Source of the DNA: Lichenihabitans sp033947565
GTDB taxonomy: Bacteria; Pseudomonadota; Alphaproteobacteria; Rhizobiales; Beijerinckiaceae
Reading direction: 5' to 3'
NCBI RefSeq assembly: GCF_033947565.1
Contig: NZ_JARPVX010000028.1
Span: forward strand, 1-44,483
Length of the DNA: 44,483 nt
Position numbers and translations under genes: made by a program. Shown in pieces: positions 1 to 8,615 of this stretch (position 1 is the stretch's first letter; every line of letters starts with the position of its first letter). Under the pieces are notes generated by a model. That model had not been told where the DNA came from. It was given only the letters and a program-made list of their open reading frames with translations, and did not search any database.

Positions 1-669
1 CGCCGCACCCGCCCGGCCCCCGCGCGGCCCGACCCGGCCGACCTCGGGCGCATCGCGGAAATCTTCCGGCGCTTCCAGGTTCGCGAACCCGAGCCGATGA
101 CGGAGTTGTTCTACGGCACGCCCTATACGCTGCTGGTCGCGGTCGCCTTGTCGGCCCAGGCGACCGACGTCAGCGTCAACAAGGCGACCGGACCGCTCTT
201 TGCGGTCGCCGATACTCCGCAGGCGATGCTCGACCTCGGCGAAGAACGGCTGAAGGGCTACATCAAGACGATCGGCCTCTACAACGCCAAGGCCCGGAAC
301 GTCATGGCCTTGAGCGAGCGGCTGGTGCGCGAGTTCGGCGGCACGGTGCCGCGTGACCGGGCCGTGCTCGAAACCTTGCCGGGCGTCGGCAAGAAGACGG
401 CCGCCGTGGTGGTCAACACCCTGCATGGCGAGCACGCCATCGCGGTCGATACGCATGTGTTCCGCGTGTCGAACCGGATGCCGATCGCGGTCGGGGCGAC
501 GCCCGATCAGGTCGAGGCGGGGCTGCTGGCCGTCGTGCCGACCGACTATGTCCGTCATGCCCACCATTGGCTGATCCTGCACGGGCGCTACACCTGCGTG
601 GCCCGCAAGCCGCTCTGCGCCACCTGCTTGGTGGCGGACCTGTGCGGCTGGCCCGACAAGACCGCATGA
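1..669 (+). CDS. nth: Endonuclease III (5' end outside window)
   Basis: Bifunctional DNA glycosylase/AP lyase that removes oxidised pyrimidines in base excision repair. The reading frame is open from base 1 and family-like sequence (IAEIFRRFQVREPEPM) lies upstream of the first ATG at 97, so the true start is left of the window; about 222 residues are visible. The helix-hairpin-helix LPGVGKKTAAVVVNT carries the catalytic lysine, and VDTH shortly after holds the catalytic aspartate. The C-terminus has the four-cysteine iron-sulfur motif C-x6-C-x2-C-x5-C (CVARKPLCATCLVADLC). The stop overlaps the start of the next gene (ATGA), so the two are probably co-transcribed. Identification is secure. Confidence 0.96.
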   Translation, partial: RRTRPAPARPDPADLGRIAEIFRRFQVREPEPMTELFYGTPYTLLVAVALSAQATDVSVNKATGPLFAVADTPQAMLDLGEERLKGYIKTIGLYNAKARNVMALSERLVREFGGTVPRDRAVLETLPGVGKKTAAVVVNTLHGEHAIAVDTHVFRVSNRMPIAVGATPDQVEAGLLAVVPTDYVRHAHHWLILHGRYTCVARKPLCATCLVADLCGWPDKTA

Positions 670-1178
670 GCGACGATGCTCCGCCCGGGGCCGTCCCCGA
701 ATCTCAGCCGATCGTCATCCTGGTCGACGCCGATGCCTGTCCGGTGAAGGATGAAGTGTACCGCGTCGCGGCCCGCTACGGCCTGAAGACCTTTGTGGTG
801 GCCAACCAGCCGATCCTGGTGCCGCGTGATCCGGCGATAGAGCGCGTGCTGGTGTCGGCGGGCCTCGACGTCGCGGACGATTGGATCGCCGAGCGGGCCC
901 GGCGGGGCGCGATCGTGGTGACGACCGACGTGCCGCTGGCCGACCGCTGCGTCAAGGCGGGCGCCGACGTGATCGCGCCGAACGGCCGTCGCTTCACGGC
1001 AGCCTCGATCGGTGCCGATCTCGCCATGCGGAACCTGTTGAGCGACCTTCGGGCCGCCGGGGAAAACACGCGTGGCCCAAAACCCTTCGACCGCCGGCAG
1101 CGCTCCGAATTCCTGCAGGGGCTCGACCGCATCGTGGTGGCGCTGCGGCGGGCGGGGGTCGGCTCCGCCCCGGGCTGA
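666..1178 (+). CDS. YaiI/YqxD family protein (DUF188)
   Basis: A 170-residue protein of the YaiI/YqxD (UPF0178, DUF188) family, whose biochemical role is not established. The diagnostic N-terminal motif ILVDADACPVKDEVYR is present, followed by VTTDVPLADRC and the conserved end segment RRQRSEFLQGLD; the clustered aspartates resemble a PIN-like nuclease fold, which is only inference. The ATG at 666 overlaps the nth stop codon and gives the usual family length. A longer frame open from 567 is rejected because it runs through nth. It is followed by about 220 bases without a gene. Confidence 0.9.
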   Translation: MSDDAPPGAVPESQPIVILVDADACPVKDEVYRVAARYGLKTFVVANQPILVPRDPAIERVLVSAGLDVADDWIAERARRGAIVVTTDVPLADRCVKAGADVIAPNGRRFTAASIGADLAMRNLLSDLRAAGENTRGPKPFDRRQRSEFLQGLDRIVVALRRAGVGSAPG

Positions 1179-1397
1179 GGCACGCCTGCCGCAGCGTCAC
1201 GAAAGCGACATGCGGTCGCGGAAACCGATTGTTCAGCCCCGATGCGCATCCTATAGCAGGCGGCGCACCGGCTCCGTCCCTTCGACCGAAGCACCTCCGC
1301 TCCATGCCTCCAAGTTTCCCAGACGTTTCGGCTCGGTTCGACGACCTGGGTTCCAAGGAGGCCGCCTCGAGGCACGGGTCCGCCACGTGCGCGTCCG

Positions 1398-2090
1398 ATG
1401 CCTGACCTTTACCACCACCCCCTCGACCCGCAGTCGCGTTTCATCCGCCTGGTGCTGGGCGAATACGGGATCGAGCCGAACCTCATCGAGGAGCGGGTGC
1501 ACGAGCGGCGTCACGATTTCCTCCTGATGAACCCGGCCGGCACCACGCCGGTGATGCTCGACGAGCATGGGCCGCCGGTGCCGGGCGCCGGCATCATCGC
1601 GGAATATCTCGATGAAACGCGCGGCCTCGGCATGGCGGACCGGCGCCTGCTGCCCGACCACCCGCTGGTGCGCCTTGAGGTGCGCCGCCTGCTCGACTGG
1701 TTCAACGCCAAGTTCTTCGCCGAGGTGTCGGAACCGCTGGTGCGCGAAAAAGTGTACCGGCGCTACATGAAGGGCGAGCAGGGCGGTGGCGCGCCCGACA
1801 TGGATGCCGTGCGCTCGGCGCGCTCGAACGTGCGTTATCATCTGCGCTATATCGGCTATCTGATCCGGGCACGGCGCTGGCTCGGCGGCGACACGCTGAG
1901 CTATGCGGACCTCGCCGCGGCCGCGCATTTGTCCTGCGTGGATTTCTTGGGCGACGTGCCATGGGCGGAGGACGAGGGAGCGAAGCACTGGTACGCCAGG
2001 ATCAAGTCGCGCCCGTCGTTCCGGCCGCTGCTGGCCGATCGCATGCCGGGCATGATGCCGAGCGCCACCTACGCCGACCTCGACTTCTAG
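1398..2090 (+). CDS. fzlA: GST-fold protein, probable division factor FzlA
   Basis: A 230-residue protein with an N-terminal thioredoxin-like GST domain (LYHHPLDPQSRFIRLVL, then NPAGTTPVMLDE) and an all-alpha GST C-terminal domain. Its last residues are YADLDF. From memory of the literature, alphaproteobacterial FzlA is a GST homologue of about this length that binds FtsZ, controls filament curvature and constriction, and needs a conserved C-terminal tail that includes an aspartate at position 227; residue 227 here is that aspartate. An ordinary GST enzyme is the alternative. It is followed closely by queG. No strong ribosome binding site is visible before the ATG. Confidence 0.65.
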   Translation: MPDLYHHPLDPQSRFIRLVLGEYGIEPNLIEERVHERRHDFLLMNPAGTTPVMLDEHGPPVPGAGIIAEYLDETRGLGMADRRLLPDHPLVRLEVRRLLDWFNAKFFAEVSEPLVREKVYRRYMKGEQGGGAPDMDAVRSARSNVRYHLRYIGYLIRARRWLGGDTLSYADLAAAAHLSCVDFLGDVPWAEDEGAKHWYARIKSRPSFRPLLADRMPGMMPSATYADLDF

Positions 2091-2115
2091 ACCACGATGC
2101 GATTGGGTCGGGGCC

Positions 2116-3300
2116 GTGCCGCAGCCCGACCCCATGACCGCCTTTGCCGAAGCTCCTCGAGGCGGGGCAGCGGCACCCCGGCCCGCCCTGGTGGACCGCC
2201 TCCGGGTGCGGGCGGCCGAACTCGGCTTCGAGGCCTGCCGGATCGTTTCGCCCGATGCCATCCCGGACGCGCGATCCCGGCTCGATGCCTGGCTGGCGGC
2301 GGGCCGGCACGGCGCCATGGGTTGGATGGCCGATACGGTCGAGCGACGCGGCAGCCCGAAGGCGCTTTGGCCGGAGGTCCGCAGCGTCGTCATGCTGGGC
2401 ATGAACTACGGCCCCGAGGGCGATCCGCTGCAGAGCCTGGCGCGACGGGACCGCGGTACCGTTTCGGTTTATGCGCGCCACCGCGACTACCACGATGTCG
2501 TCAAAGGCCGGCTGAAGACGCTGGCCGGGTGGCTCGCGGCGGCGGCGCGGCCGGGGGAGGCCGAGGTGAAGGTGTTCGTCGACACCGCACCCGTGATGGA
2601 GAAGCCGCTCGCCGCCGCGAGCGGGCTCGGCTGGCAGGGCAAGCACACCAACCTCGTGTCGCGCGACTTCGGCTCCTGGCTGTTCCTCGGTTCGATCTTC
2701 ACCACCCTGGCGTTGCAGCCCGACGACGCGGACCGCGACCGCTGCGGCTCCTGCCGGGCCTGCCAGGACGCCTGCCCGACGGCGGCCTTCCCGGCGCCCT
2801 ACCGGCTCGATGCGCGGCGCTGCATCTCGTATCTCACGATCGAGCACGCCGGGCCGATCGACCGGGCGCTCCGTCCCTTGATGGGCAACCGCATCTATGG
2901 CTGCGACGACTGCCTCGCGGCCTGCCCGTGGAACAAGTTCGCGGCCGTCGCGGCCGAACAAAAGCTGCAGGCGCGCGCCGACCTCGCGGCGCCACGCCTC
3001 GGCGATCTCGCGGCATTCGACGATGCCGGTTTCCGGGCGTTCTTCGCCGGCGGTCCGATCAAGCGGATCGGGCTGGCGCGCTTCCTGCGCAACGTGCTGA
3101 TCGCGATCGGCAATTCCGGCGACGCTGAGCTCGCCGAGGCGGCGCGGCGGCACCTCGTCCATCCCGACCCGGCTGTGCGCGGCGCAGCCGTCTGGGCGCT
3201 GCACCGGCTGCTCGGGCCGATCGAGGCGCGGCAACTCGGCGACGCGGCGCGGCGTTTGGAAACCGATCCGGACGTGCAACGGGAATGGGAGCTCGCGTGA
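2116..3300 (+). CDS. queG: Epoxyqueuosine reductase QueG
   Basis: Cobalamin-dependent iron-sulfur enzyme that reduces epoxyqueuosine to queuosine in the wobble position of tRNAs, the last step of queuosine modification. The protein has up to 394 residues (Escherichia coli QueG is about 379). It carries two 4Fe-4S motifs, CGSCRACQDACP and CDDCLAACPW, a catalytic-region motif KVFVDTAPVMEKPLA, and a C-terminal HEAT-like region. The GTG at 2116 gives 394 residues; an ATG at 2134 is equally possible. The end overlaps the start of the next gene. Identification is secure. Confidence 0.96.
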   Translation: MPQPDPMTAFAEAPRGGAAAPRPALVDRLRVRAAELGFEACRIVSPDAIPDARSRLDAWLAAGRHGAMGWMADTVERRGSPKALWPEVRSVVMLGMNYGPEGDPLQSLARRDRGTVSVYARHRDYHDVVKGRLKTLAGWLAAAARPGEAEVKVFVDTAPVMEKPLAAASGLGWQGKHTNLVSRDFGSWLFLGSIFTTLALQPDDADRDRCGSCRACQDACPTAAFPAPYRLDARRCISYLTIEHAGPIDRALRPLMGNRIYGCDDCLAACPWNKFAAVAAEQKLQARADLAAPRLGDLAAFDDAGFRAFFAGGPIKRIGLARFLRNVLIAIGNSGDAELAEAARRHLVHPDPAVRGAAVWALHRLLGPIEARQLGDAARRLETDPDVQREWELA

Positions 3301-4175
3301 AGCTGTTCGTCTTCGGCCTGGGCTACAGCGCCAGCCAGGTGGTGCGCCAGCATGGCGCTGCCTTCACGCATCTGTGGGGGACCGTGCGGGCTCCGGCCAA
3401 GCCCGAGCAGGACGGCGCGACGCTGCTGCGCTTCGATGGCAGCGCGGTGGGTGCAGCGGTCGATCCGCGTCTGCCGGCGGCGCTGGCTGACGCCGACGCG
3501 CTGCTGGTCAGCGTGCAGCCGGGTCTCGAAGCCGACCCGGTGCTGGCCCACTTCGCTTCGGCGATCGCGGCCGCGCCCAATCTCAGGCGCATCGTTTATC
3601 TGTCGACCATCGGTGTCTACGGCGGCCATGGCGGCGCCTGGATCGACGAAGAAGCCGCCACGATGGCTGGCAACCCCCGACAGGCGGCGCGCATCCGGGT
3701 CGAGGCCGAATGGCTGGCGCTCGGCGCGCGCGCCGGGGTGCCGGTGTCGGTGCTGCGGCTGGCCGGCATCTATGGCCCCGGCCGCAACGCGCTCGACGAC
3801 CTCCGGGCCGGCGAAGCGCGGCGCATCGACAAGCCCGGTCAGGTGTTCAACCGCATCCACGTGACCGACATAGGCCATGCCGTCATGGCCGCCCTGGCGC
3901 ATCCGGCACCGCCCCGGCTCGTCAATGTCACCGACGACGAGCCGGCACCCGCGCCCGACGTGGTGGCCTATGCGGCGAGCCTGATGGGCATCGCGCCGCC
4001 CGGGCTGATCCCCTTCGCGACAGCCGAGCTGTCCCCCATGGCGCGCAGCTTTTATGGCGCCAACCGCCGCGTCCGCAACGCCGTGCTGCGGCGGGATCTC
4101 GGCGTCGATCTCGCCTTTCCGACCTATCGGGCCGGGCTCGATGCGCTATGGGCTTCGGGCGAAGGCCGGTCCTGA
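3297..4175 (+). CDS. NAD-dependent epimerase/SDR family protein
   Basis: An extended short-chain dehydrogenase-like protein of about 292 residues, similar to the YeeZ group. The N-terminus KLFVFGLGYSASQVV holds the GxGYxxxxV nucleotide-binding loop, YLSTIGVYG gives the serine region of the active site, and RLAGIYGPGRNALD is typical of NAD-dependent epimerases. The usual YxxxK pair is not evident, and the equivalent stretch reads ARIRVEAEW, so it may bind a nucleotide sugar without acting as a classical dehydrogenase. The GTG at 3297 overlaps the queG stop (GTGA); an in-frame ATG at 3285 would add four residues. Substrate unknown. Confidence 0.8.
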   Translation: MKLFVFGLGYSASQVVRQHGAAFTHLWGTVRAPAKPEQDGATLLRFDGSAVGAAVDPRLPAALADADALLVSVQPGLEADPVLAHFASAIAAAPNLRRIVYLSTIGVYGGHGGAWIDEEAATMAGNPRQAARIRVEAEWLALGARAGVPVSVLRLAGIYGPGRNALDDLRAGEARRIDKPGQVFNRIHVTDIGHAVMAALAHPAPPRLVNVTDDEPAPAPDVVAYAASLMGIAPPGLIPFATAELSPMARSFYGANRRVRNAVLRRDLGVDLAFPTYRAGLDALWASGEGRS

Positions 4176-4431
4176 GGGCAAAGCCTCCAGGACGCGGTCA
4201 GGCGCAGCGACCCGGGTTGACGGCGCAGGCCATCTCGGATCTCGTTGCCGCACGAGGCACCCGGCGCTTCGGGGCGGCGATCGCGAGGATCGCGGCGCAC
4301 GGACGCGCATCCGGTGACGCATGGCGATCACGGGGCCGTGAACCTGCTAGGGTTTTGTAACACAGGGCGGCTAAGGTCCGGGTCAGCGCGGGCTTTGCCG
4401 TATTCCTTCCGCCGAACCGGAGGCCATGACC
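4176..4431 (+). promoter_or_regulatory. Intergenic leader upstream of glgP
   Basis: This 256-base stretch has no credible gene and must carry the promoter for the glycogen genes. No confident -35/-10 pair was found. The glgP ribosome binding site GGAGG is at 4419-4423. Confidence 0.4.
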
Positions 4432-6930
4432 ATGGACATCGACAGCAACACGACCGCGCCGACCCATGCGGCGGCGTCGGTCGCGGACGGCCTTGTGGCG
4501 CCCGAGGGCGTGGGCGCCGACCGGCTTCGCGACGCCGTGATGGCGAAACTGACCTATGCGGTCGCCAAGAACGCCAGCACGGCGTCCGATCGCGACTGGT
4601 ACATGGCGGTGGCCTTGGCGGTGCGCGACCAGGTCGTGGATGGCTGGGCCGAGTCCTACAAGCGCACCAACGACACGCGCAACAAGCGCGTCTACTACAT
4701 GTCGCTCGAGTTCCTCATCGGTCGGCTGTTGTTCGATTCGCTGACCAATCTCGGGCTCGTCGAGCCCATGCGGGAGGCCTTGGCGGGGCTCGGCGTCGAC
4801 CTCGACCGGCTGCGGCAGGTGGAGCCCGATGCGGCGCTCGGCAACGGGGGCCTCGGCCGCCTAGCGGCTTGTTTCATGGAAAGCATGGCGACCCTCGCGG
4901 TGCCGGCCTACGGCTATGGCATCCGCTACGAGAACGGGCTGTTCCGCCAGGGCATCAAGGATGGCTGGCAGCAGGAATATCCCGAAAACTGGCTCGTCAA
5001 CGGCAACCCGTGGGAGTTCGAACGCCCCGAGATCGCCTATGACATCGGCTTCGGCGGCAGCGTCGAAACCAGTCACGACCCCGACGGCGCGGCGCGCTAC
5101 ACGTGGCACCCGGCCGAAACCGTGTCGGCGGTCGCCTATGACACGCCGGTGGTCGGCTGGCGCGGCAAGCACGTCAACACGCTGCGCCTGTGGCAGGCCC
5201 GCGCGGTCGACCCGCTGCGGCTCGACGCCTTCAACGCCGGCGATTACGTCGGCGCCCTGGCGGACCGGGTGCGGGCTGAATCGATCTCCAAGGTGCTCTA
5301 CCCGAGCGATGCCACGCCGGCCGGTCAGGAACTGCGCCTCCGGCAGGAGTTCTTCTTCGCTTCGGCGTCGCTGCAGGACCTCGTGCGGCGGCACGTGAAG
5401 CAATACGGTCCGATCGAGGGCCTCGCCGAGAAGGCCGCCATCCAGCTGAACGACACCCACCCGGCCATCGGTGTGGTGGAACTGATGCGCATCCTGGTCG
5501 ACCTCGAGAACCTGCCTTGGGACAAGGCCTGGACCATCACCCAGGCGACCTTCGGCTACACCAACCACACGCTGCTGCCCGAAGCGCTCGAGACCTGGCC
5601 GGTGCACCTGATGGAGCGGCTGCTGCCGCGCCACATGCAGATCATCTACCTCATCAACGCCATTCACCTCGACGGGCTCCGGGCCAAGGGCCAGCAGGAC
5701 CCCGAGGTTCTGTCCAGCGTGTCGCTGATCGAGGAAAGCTGGGGCCGCCAGCGCGTCCGCATGGGCACGCTCGCCTTCGTGGCGGCCCACAAGGTCAACG
5801 GCGTCTCGGCCCTGCATTCCGAGCTGATGAAGGAAACGGTGTTCCGCAACCTGCACCAGCTGTTTCCGGACAAGATCAACAACAAGACCAACGGCATCAC
5901 GTTCCGGCGCTGGCTGTTCGAGGCCAACCCGGCCTTGACGCAGGCGCTGGTGGACGTGTGCGGCCCCGCCGTGCTCGATGATCCTTCGGCGTTGCTGAAG
6001 CTCGAGCCGCATGCCGGCGACCCGGACCTGCAGGCGCGCCTGCGCGCCATCCGCCGCACCAACAAGGAGGGGCTCGGCTCCATCATCCAGCAGCGCCTCG
6101 GCTTCTCGGTCGACCCGGACGCGCTGTTCGACGTGCAGATCAAGCGCATCCACGAATACAAGCGCCAGCACCTCAACCTGCTGGAAACGGTGGCGCTTTA
6201 TAACGCCATCCGGGCCGATCCCGGCCGCAACTGGACGCCGCGGGTGAAGATCTTCGCCGGCAAGGCGGCCGCGAGCTACCATACGGCCAAGCTGATCATC
6301 AAGCTGGCCAACGACATCGCCCGGGTGGTGAATTCCGATCCGACCGTGCGGGGCCTGCTGAAGGTCGCGTTCCTGCCGAACTACAACGTGAGCCTGGCCG
6401 AATCCATCATTCCGGCCGCCGACCTGTCGGAACAGATCTCGACCGCGGGCCTCGAGGCGTCGGGCACCGGCAACATGAAGCTGGCGCTCAACGGTGCGCT
6501 GACGATCGGCACGCTCGACGGCGCCAACGTCGAGATCAACGAGCGTGTCGGCCGCGACAACATCTTCATCTTCGGCCTGACGGCGGCCGAGGTCGAATCC
6601 CGCAAGCGCGACGGCTACGACGCCCGCTCGATCATCGCCAACTCGCCCAAGTTGTCGGAGGTCTTCGCCTCGATCGAGTCGGGCGTGTTCTCCCCCGACG
6701 ACACCGGCCGTTATCGCGGCCTCATCGAGATGCTGTCCACCAACGACAACTTCCTGGTGACGGCCGATTTCGACGCTTATTACGCGGCGCAGCGCGAGGT
6801 GGATGCCCGCTGGCAGGACACGGCCGGCTGGTGGAAGAGCTCGATCCTCAACACCGCTCGCGTGGGCTGGTTCTCGTCCGACCGCACCATCGGCGAATAT
6901 GCGCGCGAGATCTGGAACGTGCCCGTCTGA
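4432..6930 (+). CDS. glgP: Glycogen/maltodextrin phosphorylase
   Basis: Pyridoxal-phosphate enzyme that releases glucose 1-phosphate from glycogen or alpha-1,4-glucans. About 832 residues, the usual family length. Motifs include YYMSLEFLIGR near the N-terminus, EPDAALGNGGLGRLAACF, and the cofactor site GTGNMKLALNGALTIGT with the Schiff-base lysine near residue 683. Two in-frame ATG codons lie at 4426 and 4432; the second is chosen because the GGAGG at 4419-4423 then has an 8-base spacing instead of 2. It stands first in a glgP-glgC-pgm set. Glucose 1-phosphate from this enzyme is the substrate of both downstream enzymes. Confidence 0.97.
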   Translation: MDIDSNTTAPTHAAASVADGLVAPEGVGADRLRDAVMAKLTYAVAKNASTASDRDWYMAVALAVRDQVVDGWAESYKRTNDTRNKRVYYMSLEFLIGRLLFDSLTNLGLVEPMREALAGLGVDLDRLRQVEPDAALGNGGLGRLAACFMESMATLAVPAYGYGIRYENGLFRQGIKDGWQQEYPENWLVNGNPWEFERPEIAYDIGFGGSVETSHDPDGAARYTWHPAETVSAVAYDTPVVGWRGKHVNTLRLWQARAVDPLRLDAFNAGDYVGALADRVRAESISKVLYPSDATPAGQELRLRQEFFFASASLQDLVRRHVKQYGPIEGLAEKAAIQLNDTHPAIGVVELMRILVDLENLPWDKAWTITQATFGYTNHTLLPEALETWPVHLMERLLPRHMQIIYLINAIHLDGLRAKGQQDPEVLSSVSLIEESWGRQRVRMGTLAFVAAHKVNGVSALHSELMKETVFRNLHQLFPDKINNKTNGITFRRWLFEANPALTQALVDVCGPAVLDDPSALLKLEPHAGDPDLQARLRAIRRTNKEGLGSIIQQRLGFSVDPDALFDVQIKRIHEYKRQHLNLLETVALYNAIRADPGRNWTPRVKIFAGKAAASYHTAKLIIKLANDIARVVNSDPTVRGLLKVAFLPNYNVSLAESIIPAADLSEQISTAGLEASGTGNMKLALNGALTIGTLDGANVEINERVGRDNIFIFGLTAAEVESRKRDGYDARSIIANSPKLSEVFASIESGVFSPDDTGRYRGLIEMLSTNDNFLVTADFDAYYAAQREVDARWQDTAGWWKSSILNTARVGWFSSDRTIGEYAREIWNVPV

Positions 6931-7198
6931 GGTTCGCGCCTTCGGCGGCCTGGGGCACGCCGCCCGTGAGCGCTTCGGCGTTCACGGGGGTCGGTGCGAC
7001 GATCTTTCGGAGCCCGGCGTGGTGCTGCTTTGGGTCATCCGGCGGCAGGCTCCACACCTTCCTGTCCGCGCTTCCAAGTTTTCTTCGGCGCACCCTCCGC
7101 CTGCACTTTGAATCCGTCGCCGCCTGACACACAATGAGTCGAGGGTGGGGCGTCTTTTAAAAAAAAGCCTCGCACTGCGTTGGTGGGAGGAAACAACA
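6931..7198 (+). promoter_or_regulatory. Intergenic region between glgP and glgC
   Basis: A 268-base gap without a credible gene. It contains an A-run flanked by T's (CTTTTAAAAAAAAGCC, around 7155-7169), unusual in this GC-rich sequence. A weak TTGAAT at 7108-7113 could be a -35 element but no good -10 follows. The length suggests glgC has its own promoter or a long leader. Confidence 0.35.
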
Positions 7199-8467
7199 AT
7201 GAACGCCAAGCCGTACAACAACGCACCGATCAGCCGTCATGCGATGGCCTACGTGCTGGCGGGAGGCCGTGGCAGCCGGCTGATGGAACTGACCGACCGC
7301 CGCGCCAAGCCCGCCGTTTATTTCGGCGGCAAATCCCGCATCATCGATTTCGCCTTGTCGAACGCCCTGAACTCCGGCATCCGCCGCATGGCGGTGGCGA
7401 CCCAGTACAAGGCCCACAGCCTCATCCGCCACCTGCAGGGCGGCTGGAACTTCTTCCGCCCCGAGCGCAACGAGAGCTTCGACATCCTGCCGGCGAGCCA
7501 GCGCGTGTCCGAGGACATGTGGTACCTCGGCACCGCCGATGCCGTGTACCAGAACATCGACATCATCGAAGGCTACGAGCCGAAGTACATGGTCATCCTG
7601 GCGGGCGATCACATCTACAAGATGGACTACGAGAAGATGTTGCAGCAGCACGTCGACGAGGGCGCCGACGTGACGGTCGGCTGCCTCGAGGTGCCGCGCA
7701 TGGAGGCTGTTGGCTTCGGCGTCATGCATATCGACGAGAACGACCGCATCCACTCGTTTCTCGAGAAGCCGAGCGACCCGCCGTCCATGCCGGGCAAGCC
7801 CGACCGGGCGCTCGCCTCGATGGGCATCTATGTGTTTGACACCAAGTTCCTGTTCGAGGAACTGCGCCGTGACGCCGCCAACCCCAATTCGCAGCACGAT
7901 TTCGGCAAGGACATCATCCCCCACATCGTCCAGCACGGGAAGGCGATCGCCCATCACTTCTCGGATTCCTGCGTGCGCTCGAATTTCGAGCAGCAGGCCT
8001 ATTGGCGCGATGTCGGTACGGTCGACGCCTATTGGGAAGCCAACATCGACCTGACCGCCGTGGTGCCGGAACTCGACCTTTACGACCGCGACTGGCCGAT
8101 CTGGACCAACAGCGAGATCACCCCGCCGGCCAAGTTCGTGCATGACGTCGATGGGCGCCGCGGCATGGCGATCACCTCCCTGGTGTCGGGCGGCTGCGTC
8201 GTGTCCGGCGCTTCGCTGCGATCGTCGCTGTTATTCACCGGGGTGCGGGTGAACTCCTGGGCCAAGGTCGAGAACGCCGTGGTGATGCCCTACGTGCATA
8301 TCGGCCGCGGCGCCGAGGTTTATAATGCGGTGATCGACCGTGGCGTGCAGATCCCGGAAGGCATGGTGATCGGCCGTGATCCAGACCACGACGCCCATCG
8401 GTTCCGACGAACCGACAAGGGCATCGTGCTGGTCACCCAGAAGATGATCGACCGGATCGAGAGCTGA
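7199..8467 (+). CDS. glgC: Glucose-1-phosphate adenylyltransferase
   Basis: ADP-glucose pyrophosphorylase, the committed step in supplying ADP-glucose for glycogen synthesis. About 422 residues, close to the Agrobacterium enzyme. The N-terminal nucleotidyltransferase motif LAGGRGSRLMELTDRRAKPA is followed by VYFGGKSRIIDFALSN, AGDHIYKMDY, FLEKPSDPP and GTVDAYWEAN; the C-terminal part has left-handed beta-helix repeats (VVMPYVHIGRGAEVYNAVID). The ATG at 7199 is chosen because GGGAGG at 7185-7190 precedes it by 8 bases; an upstream in-frame start at 7145 lacks this. GlgA and GlgB, its usual neighbours, are absent from this locus. Confidence 0.97.
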   Translation: MNAKPYNNAPISRHAMAYVLAGGRGSRLMELTDRRAKPAVYFGGKSRIIDFALSNALNSGIRRMAVATQYKAHSLIRHLQGGWNFFRPERNESFDILPASQRVSEDMWYLGTADAVYQNIDIIEGYEPKYMVILAGDHIYKMDYEKMLQQHVDEGADVTVGCLEVPRMEAVGFGVMHIDENDRIHSFLEKPSDPPSMPGKPDRALASMGIYVFDTKFLFEELRRDAANPNSQHDFGKDIIPHIVQHGKAIAHHFSDSCVRSNFEQQAYWRDVGTVDAYWEANIDLTAVVPELDLYDRDWPIWTNSEITPPAKFVHDVDGRRGMAITSLVSGGCVVSGASLRSSLLFTGVRVNSWAKVENAVVMPYVHIGRGAEVYNAVIDRGVQIPEGMVIGRDPDHDAHRFRRTDKGIVLVTQKMIDRIES

Positions 8468-8615
8468 AACGCTCGAAAACCGTCTTAGCGGGCGAAGCGA
8501 TCCAGCGGCCTGGCGCCGGGCTGGAACGCTGCGGCCGTGCCGCCTTGCATCGACGCTTTGCAGGCATCGACTCATAACATCCGGCCCGAACGGCCGGCGA
8601 GGAAGGGGACCTCCG

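Noticed and set aside
4861..6282. Long 473-residue frame antisense to glgP.
   Set aside because: It mirrors a well-supported gene in a GC-rich genome, where antisense frames are often open. Its protein has no recognisable motif.
7145..7198. An 18-residue N-terminal extension of GlgC.
   Set aside because: The ribosome site GGGAGG lies inside the extension and is correctly spaced for the ATG at 7199. The extension has no family similarity.
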